This document shows positions 43,615 through 53,084 of a stretch of DNA of 64,000 bases, piece after piece; position 1 is the stretch's first letter, and every line of letters starts with the position of its first letter. The stretch covers positions 2,118,501-2,182,500 of the forward strand of contig NZ_CP073747.1 in the NCBI RefSeq assembly GCF_024398015.1. The letters run 5' to 3'. This DNA comes from Kordiimonas sp. SCSIO 12610 (GTDB lineage Bacteria; Pseudomonadota; Alphaproteobacteria; Sphingomonadales; Kordiimonadaceae). A model generated the notes under the pieces. The model saw only the letters and a program-made list of their open reading frames with translations. It was not told the DNA's origin and made no database searches. The position numbers and the translations under genes were made by a program.

Positions 43615-46257
43615 TTAGTTTAAAGACTTTTCCAACAATTCTCTGACATCATCGCTCAGCGAATGTTTTTTCAACAAGTCATCTAGTAGAGATTGTATTT
43701 TTAGCTGCCTTGCATGATCCAAGCGTTTCCATTGCCCAAGCGGAGCAACCAATCTTGCCGCTGTTTGGGGGTTAATACGATCAACCTTCAATACAACATC
43801 CGCCAGAAATTCGTACCCTGCTCCACTCTCATCGTGAAAACCAGCTTGATTTAAAACCGAAAAGCTAGAGACCAATGCCCGCAAACGGTTCGGGTTTACA
43901 AAAGAGAAGTGTTGATGCTTTAGAAGCGAGCGAACTGTCGACAAGACATCTGAGCGTTTACTTACTGCCTGCACCGCGAACCATTTATCAATAACCAACG
44001 CCTCATGTTTCCATCGCTCAAAAAACTGCGCGAGAGCAGTGTTTCTATAGTCAAAATCACTAGATGACAGTAACCCGAGAGCAGCGATCTCATCCGTCAT
44101 ATTCTGCGAGTTGTCGAACTGTTTACTAAGGATATCCTCACCAACCGACGTTCGGGCCAAGTATCCAAGCAATGTATTTTTATAGCGCCGAACACCTTGT
44201 TGCTTTGGCCTATTGCATTCATCAAATGCTTGCAGTTCATTATATTTATCAAGAATTGGCTCAAAATAGCGATTTGCAATCTGATCGGCAACAAACTCGC
44301 GCGCTTTATGTAACGTTTGCGGCCTTAGGGGCTGCATATGCTGGCCTACATCAATTTCGCCGGGAAGCGTAAGGAGTTCAGCGAGAAAGGCTGGGTCCGT
44401 ATCATCATCGCTGATTAACCGTTCAAATGTAGAATAATAGCTTTCCGGAGCGTGAAATTCCTCATTACTCTCAAGCTTTTGAGCCGCAGTTAGAATAATA
44501 TTGCGGCCAATTGTTTGCAAAGCATCAGAGCGGACAAAAGGATCGATATCAAAAGATGCGAGTGTGAGCAATTCCTCAGTGTCCAGATCATGATCAATAT
44601 GCACGGGTGCGGAAAATTCACGCATTATGCTTGGCACAACGTTTTTTCCGACACCTTCGAACCTGAATGTCTGCTTAGCGTCTGTTAAATGTAATAAAGT
44701 TGGCGGCGCGTTATTTTCGCTACTTTCACCATTGACCGAACGTGCTTTATCAACCCAAGCAATCTTTATAGGAACATGAAGCGGGTCATATTCAATTTCG
44801 GCCCCATTGATTGAAATCGATTGCTCAACAGTCAACAAAACATCATCGCCGTCACACTCTCGCGTGAACGAAAGTTTGGGTGTCCCAGCCGTTGAATACC
44901 ACCTTCTGAATTGCCTGAGGTCAATATCAGAAGCAGCCTCCATTGCACAGACAAAATCTTCACAGGTAACCGCCTGACCGTCATGACGTTCAAAATAGAT
45001 ATCCATCCCGCGTCGAAAAGCTTCGGCCCCGAGAAGGCTATGCATCATACGAATAACTTCAGCACCTTTATTGTACACTGTTGCTGAATAAAAATTATTA
45101 ATTTCTATGTATTTTTCCGGGCGAACGGGATGCGCGAGCGGCCCTGCATCCTCAGGAAATTGATGCATTCTGAGAACACGAACATCATCCAGGCGCTTAA
45201 CAGCCCGCGACTGCATATCGCTTGAAAATTCCTGATCCCTGAAGACCGTCAGTCCCTCTTTCAGACTTAATTGAAACCACTCGCGGCATGTAACCCGGTT
45301 TCCGGTCCAGTTGTGGAAATATTCATGCCCTATTACGCCCTCAATATTATTATAATCCTGATCAGTCGCTGTTTCAGGGCTGGCAAGCACATATTTGGTA
45401 TTGAATATGTTCAATCCCTTATTTTCCATCGCCCCCATGTTAAAGTCAGCGACTGCAACAATATTATATATATCCAGATCATACTCGAGGCCGTATGTTT
45501 CTTCGTCCCAGCGCATCGAATTTTTCAGCGATTGCATCGCGTGATCACATTTCGAAATATCTTCCTCGGCAGCATAGATATTTAGTTCGACAGACCGTCC
45601 AGACATCGTCGTGAACTCATCGGACAAACATGCCAATTTCCCAGCGACCATTGCGAACAAATAGCTGGGTTTAGGAAACGGGTCATCCCATTCGGCGAAA
45701 TGAAATCCATTGGGCATCTGGCCTTTTTTTATAAGGTTTCCATTGGATAAAAGAACAGGATAGTCCGCTTTGGAAGCTTCTATCCGAACCTTATATTTCG
45801 CCATCACATCAGGACGATCCAGGAAATATGTAATGTGACGAAAGCCTTCCGCTTCGCACTGGGTACAAAAGTTACCGCTCGACTTATAAAGCCCTTCAAG
45901 GCGTGTATTTTCAGCAGGCTTTAGTTTCGTGACAATCTTTAATGTAAAATCAGCAGCCGTATCGTGAATGATGAGAGAGGTTTCATTCTTCACATAATCA
46001 TCGGGCTTTAAGGGAATGCCGTCAATTTCTATGGAAACCAGTTCCATAAACGGCCCACCATCGAGGCATAGTGGCTCTGTGCTGGCCGCATCAGACCGCG
46101 TAAAGTGCGAAAGTGCTGTAACGAGCGCGTCGTCACCGCTTAGTTCAAATAGCAAAGACACCTCATCGATTTGATAAGGTGCCGGTTTATAGTCTTTTAG
46201 GTAAATTTCAGTTTTGGAATTGGCCGTATGAGCATTCTGGTCCAATTGTTCAGTCAT
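43615..46257 (-). CDS. pepN: Aminopeptidase N (M1 family)
   Basis: This zinc metallopeptidase of 880 residues releases N-terminal amino acids from peptides in the cytoplasm. The exopeptidase motif is GAMENKGLNIFN, and the zinc site is HEYFHNWTGNRVTCR, with the third ligand glutamate in LKEGLTVFRDQEF. The C-terminal helical domain is full length. The frame is open to 46347, but the ATG at 46257 has AGGA about 9 nt upstream, gives the usual PepN N-terminus (TEIYLKDYKPAPYQI follows) and reduces overlap with the regulator gene to 8 bp. Co-expression with the Lrp-type regulator is likely. Confidence 0.96.
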   Translation of the reverse strand: MTEQLDQNAHTANSKTEIYLKDYKPAPYQIDEVSLLFELSGDDALVTALSHFTRSDAASTEPLCLDGGPFMELVSIEIDGIPLKPDDYVKNETSLIIHDTAADFTLKIVTKLKPAENTRLEGLYKSSGNFCTQCEAEGFRHITYFLDRPDVMAKYKVRIEASKADYPVLLSNGNLIKKGQMPNGFHFAEWDDPFPKPSYLFAMVAGKLACLSDEFTTMSGRSVELNIYAAEEDISKCDHAMQSLKNSMRWDEETYGLEYDLDIYNIVAVADFNMGAMENKGLNIFNTKYVLASPETATDQDYNNIEGVIGHEYFHNWTGNRVTCREWFQLSLKEGLTVFRDQEFSSDMQSRAVKRLDDVRVLRMHQFPEDAGPLAHPVRPEKYIEINNFYSATVYNKGAEVIRMMHSLLGAEAFRRGMDIYFERHDGQAVTCEDFVCAMEAASDIDLRQFRRWYSTAGTPKLSFTRECDGDDVLLTVEQSISINGAEIEYDPLHVPIKIAWVDKARSVNGESSENNAPPTLLHLTDAKQTFRFEGVGKNVVPSIMREFSAPVHIDHDLDTEELLTLASFDIDPFVRSDALQTIGRNIILTAAQKLESNEEFHAPESYYSTFERLISDDDTDPAFLAELLTLPGEIDVGQHMQPLRPQTLHKAREFVADQIANRYFEPILDKYNELQAFDECNRPKQQGVRRYKNTLLGYLARTSVGEDILSKQFDNSQNMTDEIAALGLLSSSDFDYRNTALAQFFERWKHEALVIDKWFAVQAVSKRSDVLSTVRSLLKHQHFSFVNPNRLRALVSSFSVLNQAGFHDESGAGYEFLADVVLKVDRINPQTAARLVAPLGQWKRLDHARQLKIQSLLDDLLKKHSLSDDVRELLEKSLN

Positions 46258-46753
46258 CTTTGCTTTTCCTGCGCCGTGATCTTCCTTTACCATTGAATGC
46301 ATACTCAAGTGGCAAAGCAGTTGTATATTTAATGCGTTCCATAGCAAATGAGGAGCTTACATCGCTCAGCTCAACGCGTTTAATCAATTCCTTATAGAAT
46401 TGATCATAGGATGCCATATCAGGTACGACAACCCGCATTAAATAATCAACTTCACCGCTCATGCGGTACAATTCAACAACTTCTGGAAACTCGGCGACAA
46501 CTTTCGCAAATTCTTCCAACCAGTTCCAATCATGCTCTTTTGTTCTGATAGAGATAAAAACATCTAGGGGAACATTAATTTTTTCACGGTCAACCAAGGC
46601 AACCCGGCGCGTAATGTATCCTTCGCTTTCCAGCATTTGAATACGCCGCCAACATGGTGTCGTCGAAAGCCCAACAGTTTCTGCAATATCAGCAGTACTT
46701 AACGTTGTATCCTTTTGAAGAAGGTTAAGGATTTTGCAGTCAATATCATCCAT
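46250..46753 (-). CDS. Lrp/AsnC-family transcriptional regulator
   Basis: This regulator of about 167 residues starts MDDIDCKILNLLQKD at the ATG at 46753, which has AGGGA 6 nt upstream; in-frame starts further upstream exist. The winged helix-turn-helix covers LSTADIAETVGLSTTPCWRR (about 18-38). The C-terminal RAM/ligand domain contains VVELYRMSGEVDYLMRVVVP. Such proteins sense amino acids and control their metabolism. It overlaps pepN by a few bases, suggesting joint transcription and a link to peptide or amino-acid use. It has a basic tail (KGRSRRRKSK). Confidence 0.9.
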   Translation of the reverse strand: MDDIDCKILNLLQKDTTLSTADIAETVGLSTTPCWRRIQMLESEGYITRRVALVDREKINVPLDVFISIRTKEHDWNWLEEFAKVVAEFPEVVELYRMSGEVDYLMRVVVPDMASYDQFYKELIKRVELSDVSSSFAMERIKYTTALPLEYAFNGKGRSRRRKSKDD

Positions 46754-46775
46754 GTTCATTCCCTGGCTTTTATAG

Positions 46776-46797
46776 GTGGGTGGCAAAAGCCACCCAC
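46776..46797. repeat. Strong hairpin between doxX and the Lrp-type gene
   Basis: GTGGGTGGC and GCCACCCAC (9 bp, perfect) flank an AAAA loop. It follows the doxX stop on the minus strand and precedes the regulator start, but it has no T run, so it may be an attenuator, RNA-stability element or Rho-assisted end of the bufferin operon. Confidence 0.55.
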
Positions 46798-46837
46798 AAT
46801 TTCTGCAAACAAAGCACTCGGCTTTGAATTTTTATAA

Positions 46838-47305
46838 TTATTTATCGCCGTATATTTTTTGACGGATAATATGGTCAAAGGATGCTTTGCCTGGTCCCAT
46901 TGTGAGGACAGCAAGAAGGGCAAAAACCCACGCAATATTTGAAAGCATATCATGGCCAGAATATGAGATATTGATGACAATAGTCATAACTAGCAAACCT
47001 GCAGCTGCAAAACGGCCACCAAGACCTAAAGCCAACATGATTGGCAAAAATGTTTCGCCGTAAAGCGCAAGCGTAGCTGCTGTTTCTGGTGACAAAACAG
47101 GAACGCTATATTCGCTTTCAAACAATGTTACCGTGAACGACCCAAGATCAAAATATTCGCCGCTGAACGGGTCTGTGCTGGCAGCTTTACTTCTGCCTGA
47201 AACATAAAACGGATGAGCAACAGCTAAGCGAGCACCCAAAAGAGCTAAAAAACTTTTACCCGGAAGGCCTTCCAGTAAATCAATAATCTTTTTTATGAAC
47301 AACAT
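46838..47305 (-). CDS. DoxX-family membrane protein, bufferin operon
   Basis: This protein of about 155 residues has four hydrophobic helices (e.g. TAATLALYGETFLPIMLALGLG, split by the family GETFLPI motif; NIAWVFALLAVLTMGPG). DoxX proteins are inner-membrane components often paired with MNIO/bufferin genes. The start is taken as the ATG at 47305, where AGGAG lies 9 nt upstream; an upstream TTG at 47311 is too close to the ribosome site. It is the last gene of the bufA-bufB-bufC-doxX run. Its biochemical role is not established. Confidence 0.88.
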   Translation of the reverse strand: MLFIKKIIDLLEGLPGKSFLALLGARLAVAHPFYVSGRSKAASTDPFSGEYFDLGSFTVTLFESEYSVPVLSPETAATLALYGETFLPIMLALGLGGRFAAAGLLVMTIVINISYSGHDMLSNIAWVFALLAVLTMGPGKASFDHIIRQKIYGDK

Positions 47306-47326
47306 TACCAAGTTCTCCTATATTTA

Positions 47327-48061
47327 TTAGGCTGCACGCGTAAACATGCCACGTTCCGCCATTTTTTTTATCTCAGCATGATGAGAAGCATTTTCACCCG
47401 TTCCTTGCAAGTTGCCCCTGTGAAAATCCTTAACTAACGCTAACTGAATATCATTGATTGCTTGAAGCTGAACCGCCCCATCAATACGAATAACAAGGGC
47501 ATTTTGCCCTCCCTGGTCCACATGCACCGCTTCAGGAGGCATTTGCCCAGTTCCGACCATCCATAAACTTAAAATAGGATGCTCACTGGAGATTACCTGC
47601 ATCTGTGGTACCAAACATAACGTTTCATCGGATAATGCAGCGTCAACATCATCCGGCAAAATCGCAGTCTGTTCATATGAATTCTGAATAACATGCACGG
47701 CCCATTCCAGTCGGAGTAAATCCGCGATATAGGGAACAGTTTCCGCATGTTCATAAGTCTCAAAAAACTCAGCCAAAGCGCCGCCATATTCAACCAATTG
47801 TGCTTTTTCGGGCGGGGTATTAAGCACAAAGTGCTTAGCCGCCGCCTCAAAAAATGCTTCACCAACAAAGGCCTGCACCACTGGGAAAACAGCTTTCAAA
47901 CTCGCGGTTAGAGTTTCTTTGTAATTATTGCGGTGAATTTGCATGCGCTGCGACGGCTTCAAGCCATTACCAATAATAGCAGAGCTAACATCATCAAGCG
48001 CATGATCATCACCAAGGATTGCACGTTTCATATCGTGCTGTAATTTCGCTAAATCTGACAT
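47327..48061 (-). CDS. bufC: BufC/HvfC-type partner protein (DUF2063)
   Basis: This 244-residue protein begins with the DUF2063 N-terminal helical domain (LKPSQRMQIHRNNYKETLTA is diagnostic, followed by VFPVVQAFVGEAFFEAAAKHF). The C-terminal half is a second small domain, with LCLVPQMQVISSEHPILSLW. In bufferin clusters BufC is the partner that presents the precursor peptide to the BufB oxygenase. It starts 3 bp after bufB. The same order (A-B-C-DoxX) is common in proteobacteria. Confidence 0.9.
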   Translation of the reverse strand: MSDLAKLQHDMKRAILGDDHALDDVSSAIIGNGLKPSQRMQIHRNNYKETLTASLKAVFPVVQAFVGEAFFEAAAKHFVLNTPPEKAQLVEYGGALAEFFETYEHAETVPYIADLLRLEWAVHVIQNSYEQTAILPDDVDAALSDETLCLVPQMQVISSEHPILSLWMVGTGQMPPEAVHVDQGGQNALVIRIDGAVQLQAINDIQLALVKDFHRGNLQGTGENASHHAEIKKMAERGMFTRAA

Positions 48062-48064
48062 AAC

Positions 48065-48943
48065 TTATGCCGATTCTTTTAAACTATCGTTTTCAATATC
48101 AGCCATAATTGCCTGCGCTTTGCTGGCTTCATTATGAAGGATATCAAAATCAGGGATATTGTTATCCCATTCAATCAAGCTTGGCTTTTCACCGGACCGT
48201 TCGATCAAGCGACGGTATAGTGCCCAGACATCATCCGAAACTGCGCTTCCATGATCGTCGATCCGCAGTTCAACACCGTCAACGTCTTTGATCAGGTGGC
48301 CTGCAAGGTGAATTTCACCAATAAGATCTACCGGCACACTGTCAATATAGTCCTCAGGTGACCAGCCCATATTACGGCCGGAAACGAAAACATTATTCAC
48401 GTCCATTAATAGACCGCAGCCTGTTCTTTCGCTGATTGCTGAAAGAAATTCGACCTCAGGCATCGTTGTAGCGTTGAACGCCATGTAACTAGAGGGATTT
48501 TCTACAAGAATTTTACGGCCCAAGGCATCCTGAACAGTGTTCACATTATCTGTGACGATATTCAAGGTTTCTTCATTTAACGGCAACGGGAGTAGATCAT
48601 TCAAATAATGACCGCCTTCTACCGACCAGGCTAAATGCTCTGAAACAAGCGTAGGATTATAACGATCAACGAGATCTCTAAATCGTTTTATATGATCTTT
48701 GCTAATTCCTTCGGCGGAACCAAGCGACATACCAACTCCGTGAATGGAAAGTGGGTATTTTTCAACGATTGCCTCAAGAAAACGATGGTGGGCCCCACCA
48801 TCTACCATGTAGTTCTCTGCATGGATTTCAAAAAACGCAATAGAAGGAGCACGTTCCAGAACCATTTGATAATATTGGCTCTTCAAGCTAACACCAACAG
48901 GCAAAGCGCCCAGAGATCTCAATGATGTTTCTGCTTTATACAT
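48065..48943 (-). CDS. bufB: Multinuclear non-heme iron oxidase BufB (DUF692/MNIO)
   Basis: This protein of about 292 residues has a TIM-barrel MNIO fold that oxidises cysteine residues of the bufferin precursor, in known cases forming thiooxazole or oxazolone groups. Metal-binding His, Glu and Asp motifs are visible in order: FFEIHAENYM, IHGVGMSLGS, VSEHLAWS, LVENPSSYM, LLMDVNNVFVSGRN, IGEIHLAGH, RIDDHGSAV and IEWDNNIPD. The ATG at 48943 has GGGG about 5 nt upstream; an upstream GTG at 48961 lacks a ribosome site. It sits between bufA and bufC in one operon. Confidence 0.93.
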   Translation of the reverse strand: MYKAETSLRSLGALPVGVSLKSQYYQMVLERAPSIAFFEIHAENYMVDGGAHHRFLEAIVEKYPLSIHGVGMSLGSAEGISKDHIKRFRDLVDRYNPTLVSEHLAWSVEGGHYLNDLLPLPLNEETLNIVTDNVNTVQDALGRKILVENPSSYMAFNATTMPEVEFLSAISERTGCGLLMDVNNVFVSGRNMGWSPEDYIDSVPVDLIGEIHLAGHLIKDVDGVELRIDDHGSAVSDDVWALYRRLIERSGEKPSLIEWDNNIPDFDILHNEASKAQAIMADIENDSLKESA

Positions 48944-48986
48944 ACGTGCCCCATCTATCACTTTATAAGAAGTTCGCTACGAGAGC

Positions 48987-49250
48987 TTATTTCTTCTTTT
49001 TACCGCCTGCGATACGCTCGCAAAGACCAGCTGGAACGTAAACCCACTCTTCTGGGTGGTTGTCTACTTTAGCCTGGCCAGCACATGAGTGTGCAGATGT
49101 ACCACAGTCGTTTTGACCTTTAGCAACGATACCGAAGCATTTTTCTTGTTTCTTGTCAGCTGCATTAGCAACGCCAGCAGTCATAGTCATAGCGAACGCT
49201 ACAGCACCAGTAGTTGCAACAACATTTTTTGTAAGGTTATTGATTTTCAT
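48987..49250 (-). CDS. bufA: Bufferin-type metallophore precursor BufA (DUF2282)
   Basis: This 87-residue exported precursor has a signal peptide ending near VANA, then a short mature region with four cysteines at residues 38, 49, 56 and 77 (EKCFGI, NDCGTS, HSCAGQ and GLCERI). The mature part also has WVYVPAGLCE and ends in a lysine-rich tail. DUF2282 proteins with adjacent MNIO and DUF2063 genes are bufferins. After cysteine modification they bind copper in the periplasm. The ATG at 49250 has an AGAGGA ribosome site upstream. It is the first gene of the bufABC-doxX operon. Confidence 0.93.
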   Translation of the reverse strand: MKINNLTKNVVATTGAVAFAMTMTAGVANAADKKQEKCFGIVAKGQNDCGTSAHSCAGQAKVDNHPEEWVYVPAGLCERIAGGKKKK

Positions 49251-49474
49251 GTTCCATTTCCTCTTAAGTAGGTAACTGAATTTTCATGCATTGGCATAGC
49301 CGCCGCTGCATAAAAGATAATATAGTACTTAATCAGAAAATAAAAAATAATATGAAAATCACGAGTTAGTGAGGTAAAGTTTTTCTCAATTCACAAGGAA
49401 GATAGGAATTTTTTACTAATATCAAAATTCGTAGAAATCCAAAGTCCATAGAAAAAAACGGCAGAAAACAAAGG

Positions 49475-52369
49475 TTACCGACCCGAAAAATCGTTCCGGT
49501 AATCACGCATAAATGTTTGTAATTTTTCTACGCTTGCAATTTGACTGGCTATAGACCCCAATTCACGACCAGAAAGTTGTTGATCGCTCGTGAGCAATGT
49601 GAACGCTCGTGAGAAATCTCCGTCCCGCATTTGGTTACCATAACGACGACGCGCCTCAATCAGGCCAGCACGATCTTCTGTAAATGTCATCGCAATAGCC
49701 ATGCGAATAAGATTAAGCTTTTCGACGGCTTCAAGCTGGGCATCATTACGCCAGCCGTCGCCTAAGAGACGCCGCGAAACCGCAATAAAGCGCTGCCAGT
49801 CTTTTGACGCCCAGTAAATATCTGCACGCAAACGATCAGCGGCTGCACTACGGTCGCTCTCAATCAGGATTTCGGCTTCTTCAAACCGTGCACTTTCAAT
49901 TAAAGCGCGGCTTTCGATACGCATCCTCTCAATCTCGATATCTTGTGGCAGTCTTGGCTCTCTGGTTGCGCGCAGCATTTCAAGAGCCTTCTGTGGATTC
50001 TTATCGAGCAAATATATCTTGGCCAAATTACCCGCAATTTGTGCCCTCGCCGCTCCTTCCAATCGTTCAGCTACTTGATATTCAAGCAACTCCGCCGCAC
50101 GGCCTAAAAGGTCCAACGAAACCAAACGATCTGAAAGTCGCCTGATCATCAAATCACCACGTGTGCCAAAAGGAGCGAGTTCTTCAAATTCAAAAAACAA
50201 GGCAATCGCGCTCACCGGCGGTAAATCATCCGCCTTTCCACCCAAAAACAGGTCGGAAAAAACAGTTCCCATTCTGGAGGCCACGGAAAATTCACGTGAT
50301 AAATCCGGATAATATGTCAGTGTTAAACGTAGTAAGCTTAAGCCAGCTGCATAATTTTTTGTCTTGAAATAGAGATCAGCGAGTTTACTCATTATCTCGA
50401 CTTCAAGCCGATCACCGCGCCAGCGATACCTAAGGCGCTCTAATTCTTCAATAGCAACACTATCAGAAATTTCTTCTTTCTCTAACTGGCCCAGAACCTT
50501 CTGGAAAGTGGCTCCCGTCGCGATGTCATGCTCAAGCGCGCCGCTTAGATCTTCATATTGGAGAAGCGATACATCTGTGTTCCCCATCTTTTCCTGAAGC
50601 TGTGCACTTAGATATATAGACTCGCTAAGTTGCCTTTCGCTCAGGTTCAAACCATTGAACAATTGTAATTCTTCTCTCGCCAGATCAAGATCGCCATTTT
50701 CCAATGCGGCTCTTATCACTGCGAGTTGAATGTCTGCCTTGTCTCCATCGTCATAGGTACCAATAACATCCTTACCTAATCTGTAATGCTCCAGAGCTTC
50801 ATCGAACTGCCCTCTCGCTTCAGCGATTAAGGTTTTCCAAAGCTCAATATCCTGCTCGGAAGAGAGTGCCTGAATGGATAGATCGCGATCAGCGGCTTCC
50901 AAACGCCCTTGTTTGAAGTTAGCGACCCCCCTGACTGCAACAAATTCTGCATTTTCCCGCAGTGTTGGGTCAAAATCTTCCATCAATGCCAAAGCACCAA
51001 GAGCTTCGGCTGCGCGGCCATGGGCCAGATAAAAGCGCGCCAAGCGCCACCGAAGCGCATTTTTCTCTTCACCCTCGCTAATTGAAATTTCATAGAATAA
51101 ACGCGATTTCTGTTTTTGGTATTCCCAATCTTCACCTTCACGCCATGCTTTGAAATCAATCAAGCGTTTGAACTGTGTATTACCTGCATCCTCATTGTTG
51201 CGAGCAAAACTAATATCCCCTTCAGAGATCGAGACCCCTTCACGGAAACGCTCTACACGAACGGTATCTGTCTGCGGTATAACTGCAATGCCCTGCGATG
51301 TTTCAAGTACACTCGCCATCGCATAATCATAATGCTCTGGCACACCCCGGCCTTGGTCCAAAAGCGGTAATATGGCGAACACATCACCCACAACCGGATC
51401 TTCAATTTCTATTTTCCGCCCAATATTTGCAACAGGTATAAAAACCTGCTGACCACTTGATTCGACGCGGCGGATAGGGCTGAGCGGAAACCGAGGTTTC
51501 GCAATATTGTCCTTGAAGGCAATCGTCCAACGGGCCCCGTCTTTTGTAACAACCGTGCTTTGATTATCCAGCACATCCATGCGGATCACAGTTGCGTCGA
51601 TATTTTCGTCCTGAACAAAACTATTAATCCGGGCCCCTGCTGTTTGTAATACGGTCCCTATTTGATTGGCCGGAACGGTAAACGGGCGATCAAATATGAC
51701 CCAAAGTGTTTGTGCGCGTTCAAACACAGCAAGCCCAGCGTTGCTTGGAATATCAAAATTAACTTTCAACTCTTCAAAGGTAGCCGATGCGCTTAACGTA
51801 AGCGGAGCGCCATTTTCTACGACAGGGTTTAAAGGTGCAGTTACGTCTTCTGCGTTCGTATCTTGGTTAGAGAGGTTATCATCAACATCAGCAGCCGTAT
51901 CGGAGGTTTGACCAGAAGAGCTTTGATCAGAAGTATTCTGATCATCAACAGTTTGCGGAACGCTTGCTACGATTGCTTGTTCTGCTGTCTCCAGCGCATC
52001 AATCACAATGAAGGTGTTGGACCGAAAGTGCTTCAATCCTCCGCTTTCTGGTACAGTGAAGCTTACGATCGTCAAACCAGCATCTTTGGTAACAACCGGT
52101 GCCGAAATAAAGGTCAGGTTCGTACTGTTGAACGCAGACAAGTCAGGATCAAAATTGGCGTCAAATGTAACTGTAATTCTATTACCATCTTTGATTGCCC
52201 GATAAGGAATTTCGACGGGAAAATCAAACACAACACGCGAATAATCAGGATGCTGGCCCAAACGAACATTAACAACAGGAACGTCCTGCAAGGCAGCGGA
52301 TTGCGAGCCCATAAAGAAAAGGCCAAACATGGCAATCACACTAATCATGATTATTCTAAAAAATGCCAT
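49475..52369 (-). CDS. Large exported AMIN-like/TPR protein of the flagellar motor operon
   Basis: This 964-residue protein has a signal peptide (MISVIAMFGLFFMGSQSAAL). Its N-terminal beta region (about 28-115, VVNVRLGQHPDYSRVVFDF) resembles an AMIN domain, which binds peptidoglycan or the envelope. An acidic Gln/Asp/Thr-rich linker (about 130-170) follows, then another beta domain, and a long C-terminal half (about 400-950) of TPR-like helices such as GRAAEALGALALMEDFDP and GNTDVSLLQYEDLSGALEH. It overlaps the upstream MotB-like gene by 14 bp, so it belongs to the same transcript. I do not recognise a named family; a scaffold for the stator is inferred. Confidence 0.72.
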   Translation of the reverse strand: MAFFRIIMISVIAMFGLFFMGSQSAALQDVPVVNVRLGQHPDYSRVVFDFPVEIPYRAIKDGNRITVTFDANFDPDLSAFNSTNLTFISAPVVTKDAGLTIVSFTVPESGGLKHFRSNTFIVIDALETAEQAIVASVPQTVDDQNTSDQSSSGQTSDTAADVDDNLSNQDTNAEDVTAPLNPVVENGAPLTLSASATFEELKVNFDIPSNAGLAVFERAQTLWVIFDRPFTVPANQIGTVLQTAGARINSFVQDENIDATVIRMDVLDNQSTVVTKDGARWTIAFKDNIAKPRFPLSPIRRVESSGQQVFIPVANIGRKIEIEDPVVGDVFAILPLLDQGRGVPEHYDYAMASVLETSQGIAVIPQTDTVRVERFREGVSISEGDISFARNNEDAGNTQFKRLIDFKAWREGEDWEYQKQKSRLFYEISISEGEEKNALRWRLARFYLAHGRAAEALGALALMEDFDPTLRENAEFVAVRGVANFKQGRLEAADRDLSIQALSSEQDIELWKTLIAEARGQFDEALEHYRLGKDVIGTYDDGDKADIQLAVIRAALENGDLDLAREELQLFNGLNLSERQLSESIYLSAQLQEKMGNTDVSLLQYEDLSGALEHDIATGATFQKVLGQLEKEEISDSVAIEELERLRYRWRGDRLEVEIMSKLADLYFKTKNYAAGLSLLRLTLTYYPDLSREFSVASRMGTVFSDLFLGGKADDLPPVSAIALFFEFEELAPFGTRGDLMIRRLSDRLVSLDLLGRAAELLEYQVAERLEGAARAQIAGNLAKIYLLDKNPQKALEMLRATREPRLPQDIEIERMRIESRALIESARFEEAEILIESDRSAAADRLRADIYWASKDWQRFIAVSRRLLGDGWRNDAQLEAVEKLNLIRMAIAMTFTEDRAGLIEARRRYGNQMRDGDFSRAFTLLTSDQQLSGRELGSIASQIASVEKLQTFMRDYRNDFSGR

Positions 52370-53084
52370 ATGCGCCTCTCACCTGTTTGTCGGTGACTAT
52401 AACAATATCAATACGTTCGGATAGGTCATATTTTTGTTGTAAAGTCAATTGATCGTCAAGCTGTTGCAAGCGGGTATCAGCATATGCAGTAACCCCAATG
52501 GGCAATTGATATCCTGCCTCAGTCATCAGGCCTGCCAGCACTCTGGCACGCGTCAATGACAATTCCCAGTTCGAAACAAATTTGGCGTTTTGAATTTCAC
52601 GGCGATCAGAGTGACCTTCAACAATGATTCGATTCCCCAATCGTACCAAGGGTTTTATAATCGCTTCTGCAACCAAACCAGCCGTATTCGATTGGGTAAT
52701 ATCCTTATCGTCAAAAAGGAGCGATGTCGGCAAGGAAATGATAAACCGATCCGCAAGCATATTCATTTGAACGCTCGCTAGCGAAGGTTCGTTTTCAATT
52801 GCCTGACGAAGCAAACCTTCAACATAACTGAGTTTAAATCCCTGTTCTTGTCGTTCGCGTTGCAGGTCAGGGGTGTCGTGCGGTGTTTCCGCAACCTTTG
52901 CTCGGCTCGGATTAAATTCGCGGTTCATCGTTTGAACGATTGGTTCCCACTGTTCAAACTGAATGGCATTCATTGAAAACACCATCACAAAGAATGTCAG
53001 GAGCAGCGACAAAAGATCAGCAAATGTGATCATCCATGTTGCGCCCTGATCACCCCTTCCATCCACTTTCAGAAAATCAGCCAT
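52356..53084 (-). CDS. MotB/OmpA-type stator-like protein (keeps the ion-binding Asp)
   Basis: This 242-residue protein has one N-terminal membrane helix, ITFADLLSLLLTFFVMVFSM, where the aspartate matches the ion-binding residue of MotB. The C-terminal OmpA-like peptidoglycan-binding domain contains IIVEGHSDRREIQNAKFVSN and WELSLTRARVLAGLMTEAGY. This fits a MotB-type stator subunit. No motA-like gene is in the window. It overlaps the upstream MotB-like gene by 8 bp and the downstream TPR gene by 14 bp. It could be the main MotB or a paralogue. Confidence 0.82.
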   Translation of the reverse strand: MADFLKVDGRGDQGATWMITFADLLSLLLTFFVMVFSMNAIQFEQWEPIVQTMNREFNPSRAKVAETPHDTPDLQRERQEQGFKLSYVEGLLRQAIENEPSLASVQMNMLADRFIISLPTSLLFDDKDITQSNTAGLVAEAIIKPLVRLGNRIIVEGHSDRREIQNAKFVSNWELSLTRARVLAGLMTEAGYQLPIGVTAYADTRLQQLDDQLTLQQKYDLSERIDIVIVTDKQVRGAYGIF

